From JACVRW01 sp038323835 (GTDB lineage Bacteria > Actinomycetota > Thermoleophilia > Solirubrobacterales > Thermoleophilaceae), in assembly GCA_038323835.1 (NCBI GenBank), contig JBBQHI010000074.1, positions 1-7,099 on the forward strand: a stretch of 7,099 nt of DNA, given 5' to 3'. Shown piece after piece: positions 5,887 to 7,099 of this stretch (its first letter is position 1; each line of letters starts with the position of its first letter). Below the pieces are notes generated by a model. The model did not search any database and was not told the DNA's origin. It saw only the letters and a program-made list of their open reading frames with translations. The position numbers and the translations under genes are program-made.

Positions 5887-6720
5887 GTGTCTGAGCGGCA
5901 CACACCTCGCGAGAGGGCGTTCTGGTCGATCGGGATACTGGTGGTGCTGCTCTACGCCCTGATCCCCGTCGCGTGGATGCTCTCGCTCTCGCTCAAGAAG
6001 CCCGAGCAGGTGGCGGACCGGAAGTTCTACTCGGGCATCTCCTTCAAGAACTACGAGGTGATCTTCTCCGACGACACGTTCCTCCGCGCGCTCGTGAACT
6101 CGATCGGCATCGCCGCGATCGCCACGATCATCTCGATCGGCCTGGCGGCGATGGCCGCCTACGCCACCTCGCGCCTCGACTTCACCGGGAAGACCGTGAT
6201 CCTGTCCGGCGCGCTCGCGGTGGCGATGTTCCCGCCGATCTCGATCGTCGGATCGCTGTTCGAGCTGTGGCGCACGATCGGCCTCTACGACACCTGGCTC
6301 GGGCTGATCATCCCCTACATGACCTTCACGCTGCCGCTGGCGATCTACACGCTCTCGGCCTTCTTCAGAGAGATCCCGTGGGAGCTCGAACAGGCGGCCC
6401 AGGTGGACGGGGCCACGCCCTTCCAGGCGTTCCGAAAGATCATCGTGCCCCTGGCCGCTCCGGGCGTGTTCACGGCGGCGATCCTGGTGTTCATCTTCGC
6501 CTGGAACGACTTCATCTTCGCCAACACGCTCACGTCCACCGACAACGCGCGAACCGTCCCGGCCGCCCTGGCGTTCTTCACCGGGGCATCGCAGTTCGAG
6601 CAGCCCATCGGGGCCATCTCGGCCGCGGCCGTGGTGGTCACCGTCCCCATCATCATCATGGTCCTGATCTTCCAGCGTCGAATCGTCGCGGGCCTCACCG
6701 CCGGCGCGGTGAAGGGATAA
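5887..6720 (+). CDS. Carbohydrate ABC transporter permease, MalG-like
   Basis: This is a 277-residue inner-membrane permease that pairs with the MalF-like protein. Hydrophobic segments lie near 13-34, 68-93, 104-125, 137-159, 190-212 and 241-262, the normal six-helix MalG/LacG plan. The EAA loop reads EQAAQVDGAT (168-177) with Gly175 and the following IIVPLAAPGV. FAWNDFIFA (204-212) and the C-terminal IVAGLTAGAVKG are hallmark MalG-family sequences. The start is GTG immediately after the TAG of the preceding gene, with a strong upstream GGAGG, so re-initiation by the same ribosomes is likely. A 13-base gap with another GGAGG leads to the ATPase gene. The gene looks intact. Confidence 0.94.
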   Translation: MSERHTPRERAFWSIGILVVLLYALIPVAWMLSLSLKKPEQVADRKFYSGISFKNYEVIFSDDTFLRALVNSIGIAAIATIISIGLAAMAAYATSRLDFTGKTVILSGALAVAMFPPISIVGSLFELWRTIGLYDTWLGLIIPYMTFTLPLAIYTLSAFFREIPWELEQAAQVDGATPFQAFRKIIVPLAAPGVFTAAILVFIFAWNDFIFANTLTSTDNARTVPAALAFFTGASQFEQPIGAISAAAVVVTVPIIIMVLIFQRRIVAGLTAGAVKG

Positions 6721-6727
6721 GAGGAGG
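6721..6727 (+). promoter_or_regulatory. Ribosome binding site of the ATPase gene
   Basis: GAGGAGG directly after the permease stop codon, 6 bases before the ATG at 6734. Confidence 0.75.
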
Positions 6728-6733
6728 CACCGC

Positions 6734-7099
6734 ATGGCCGAGATAACGCTCGACCACATCACCAAGCGCTACCCAGACGGCTACGAGGCCGTGTCGGACA
6801 TGAGCCTCGAGATCGCGGACGGCGAGTTCGTGATCCTCGTCGGGCCGTCCGGGTGCGGGAAGTCCACCGCCCTGCGCATGATCGCCGGGTTGGAGGACAT
6901 CACGGACGGCGAGTTGCGGATCGGCGGCGACGTGGTGAACGACCGCGCGCCCAAGGATCGCGACATCGCGATGGTGTTCCAGAACTACGCGCTCTATCCG
7001 CACATGAGCGTGCGCGACAACATGGGGTTCGCCCTCAAGCTGCGCAAGATGGACCAGAGCGAGATCGACGAGAAGGTGAACGAGGCCGCGCGGATCCTC
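6734..7099 (+). CDS. Carbohydrate ABC transporter ATP-binding subunit, MalK/UgpC-like (3' end outside window)
   Basis: The first 122 residues of an ABC ATPase are present; members of this group usually run to about 360-400. Tyr13 is in the A-loop position. The Walker A motif GPSGCGKST spans 37-45, and the Q-loop glutamine is Gln83 in MVFQNYALYPHMSVRDN, a string characteristic of MalK, MsmK, MsiK and UgpC ATPases. RMIAGLEDITDGEL (48-61) and the KDRDIAMVFQ strand agree. The signature motif, Walker B and the C-terminal regulatory domain lie beyond the edge, so completeness cannot be judged. Being the last visible gene of the transporter run suggests a dedicated ATPase that powers the two permeases just upstream. 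It could also serve other sugar transporters, as MsiK does in Streptomyces. Automated naming often calls such proteins UgpC; that does not imply glycerol-3-phosphate as substrate. Confidence 0.93.
   Translation, partial: MAEITLDHITKRYPDGYEAVSDMSLEIADGEFVILVGPSGCGKSTALRMIAGLEDITDGELRIGGDVVNDRAPKDRDIAMVFQNYALYPHMSVRDNMGFALKLRKMDQSEIDEKVNEAARIL

Noticed and set aside
6103..6140. Dense GATC/CGATCG motifs resembling a repeat or methylation cluster
   Set aside because: They arise from runs of Ile (ATC), Ala and Ser codons in a membrane helix; there is no regular period.
5973..6746. 257-codon + strand frame overlapping the MalG-like gene
   Set aside because: It is an Arg/His/Asp-rich alternate frame of a clear membrane protein gene, with no membrane segments or motifs of its own.
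4723..6765. 680-codon open frame on the - strand opposite the permease genes
   Set aside because: Its composition is dominated by Arg, Asp, Glu, Gly and His, it has no domain, and it crosses three well-supported genes. It is a mirror of high-GC codon usage.

Overview
The window is very GC-rich with dense, same-strand gene packing, GTG and ATG starts, GGAGG-type ribosome binding sites and short intergenic gaps. This fits a high-GC Actinomycetota-type bacterium. A deep-branching lineage such as Thermoleophilia/Solirubrobacterales is my guess only; no rRNA or marker gene is present to fix it. All seven recognisable genes read on the + strand. I see no RNA genes, mobile elements or CRISPR repeats.

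Layout. Positions 1-19 hold a perfect hairpin, probably belonging to whatever lies upstream. Positions 114-1478 encode a flavin monoamine oxidase that keeps the MAO-type covalent-FAD cysteine, the active-site lysine and the two aromatic-cage tyrosines, but has Trp where the family motif normally ends in Arg. An 85-base gap with a possible stress-sigma promoter leads to a DJ-1/PfpI-family protein (1564-2151), which ends in a convincing rho-independent terminator (2174-2206).

From 2222 onward the genes form a carbohydrate-uptake cluster: a cytoplasmic GH13 alpha-glucosidase-type hydrolase, a lipoprotein solute-binding protein, two MalF/MalG-like permeases and the start of a MalK/UgpC-type ATPase that runs off the right edge. 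Junctions inside the transporter are tight: a 1-base TGATG overlap, a TAG directly followed by GTG, and a 13-base gap containing a GGAGG site. The likely logic is that the lipoprotein captures an alpha-linked oligosaccharide (trehalose-, maltose- or isomaltose-like), the permease pair plus ATPase imports it, and the GH13 enzyme hydrolyses it in the cytoplasm. The exact sugar cannot be read from the sequence.

The window looks mostly like ordinary metabolism. The points worth a second look are: the GGW substitution in the amine oxidase; an Asn-to-Cys change in GH13 conserved region I; a hairpin plus promoter-like patch between the hydrolase and transporter genes, which bears on the true start of the binding protein; a terminator ending only 15 bases before the hydrolase ATG; and a sigma-B-like promoter before the PfpI gene.
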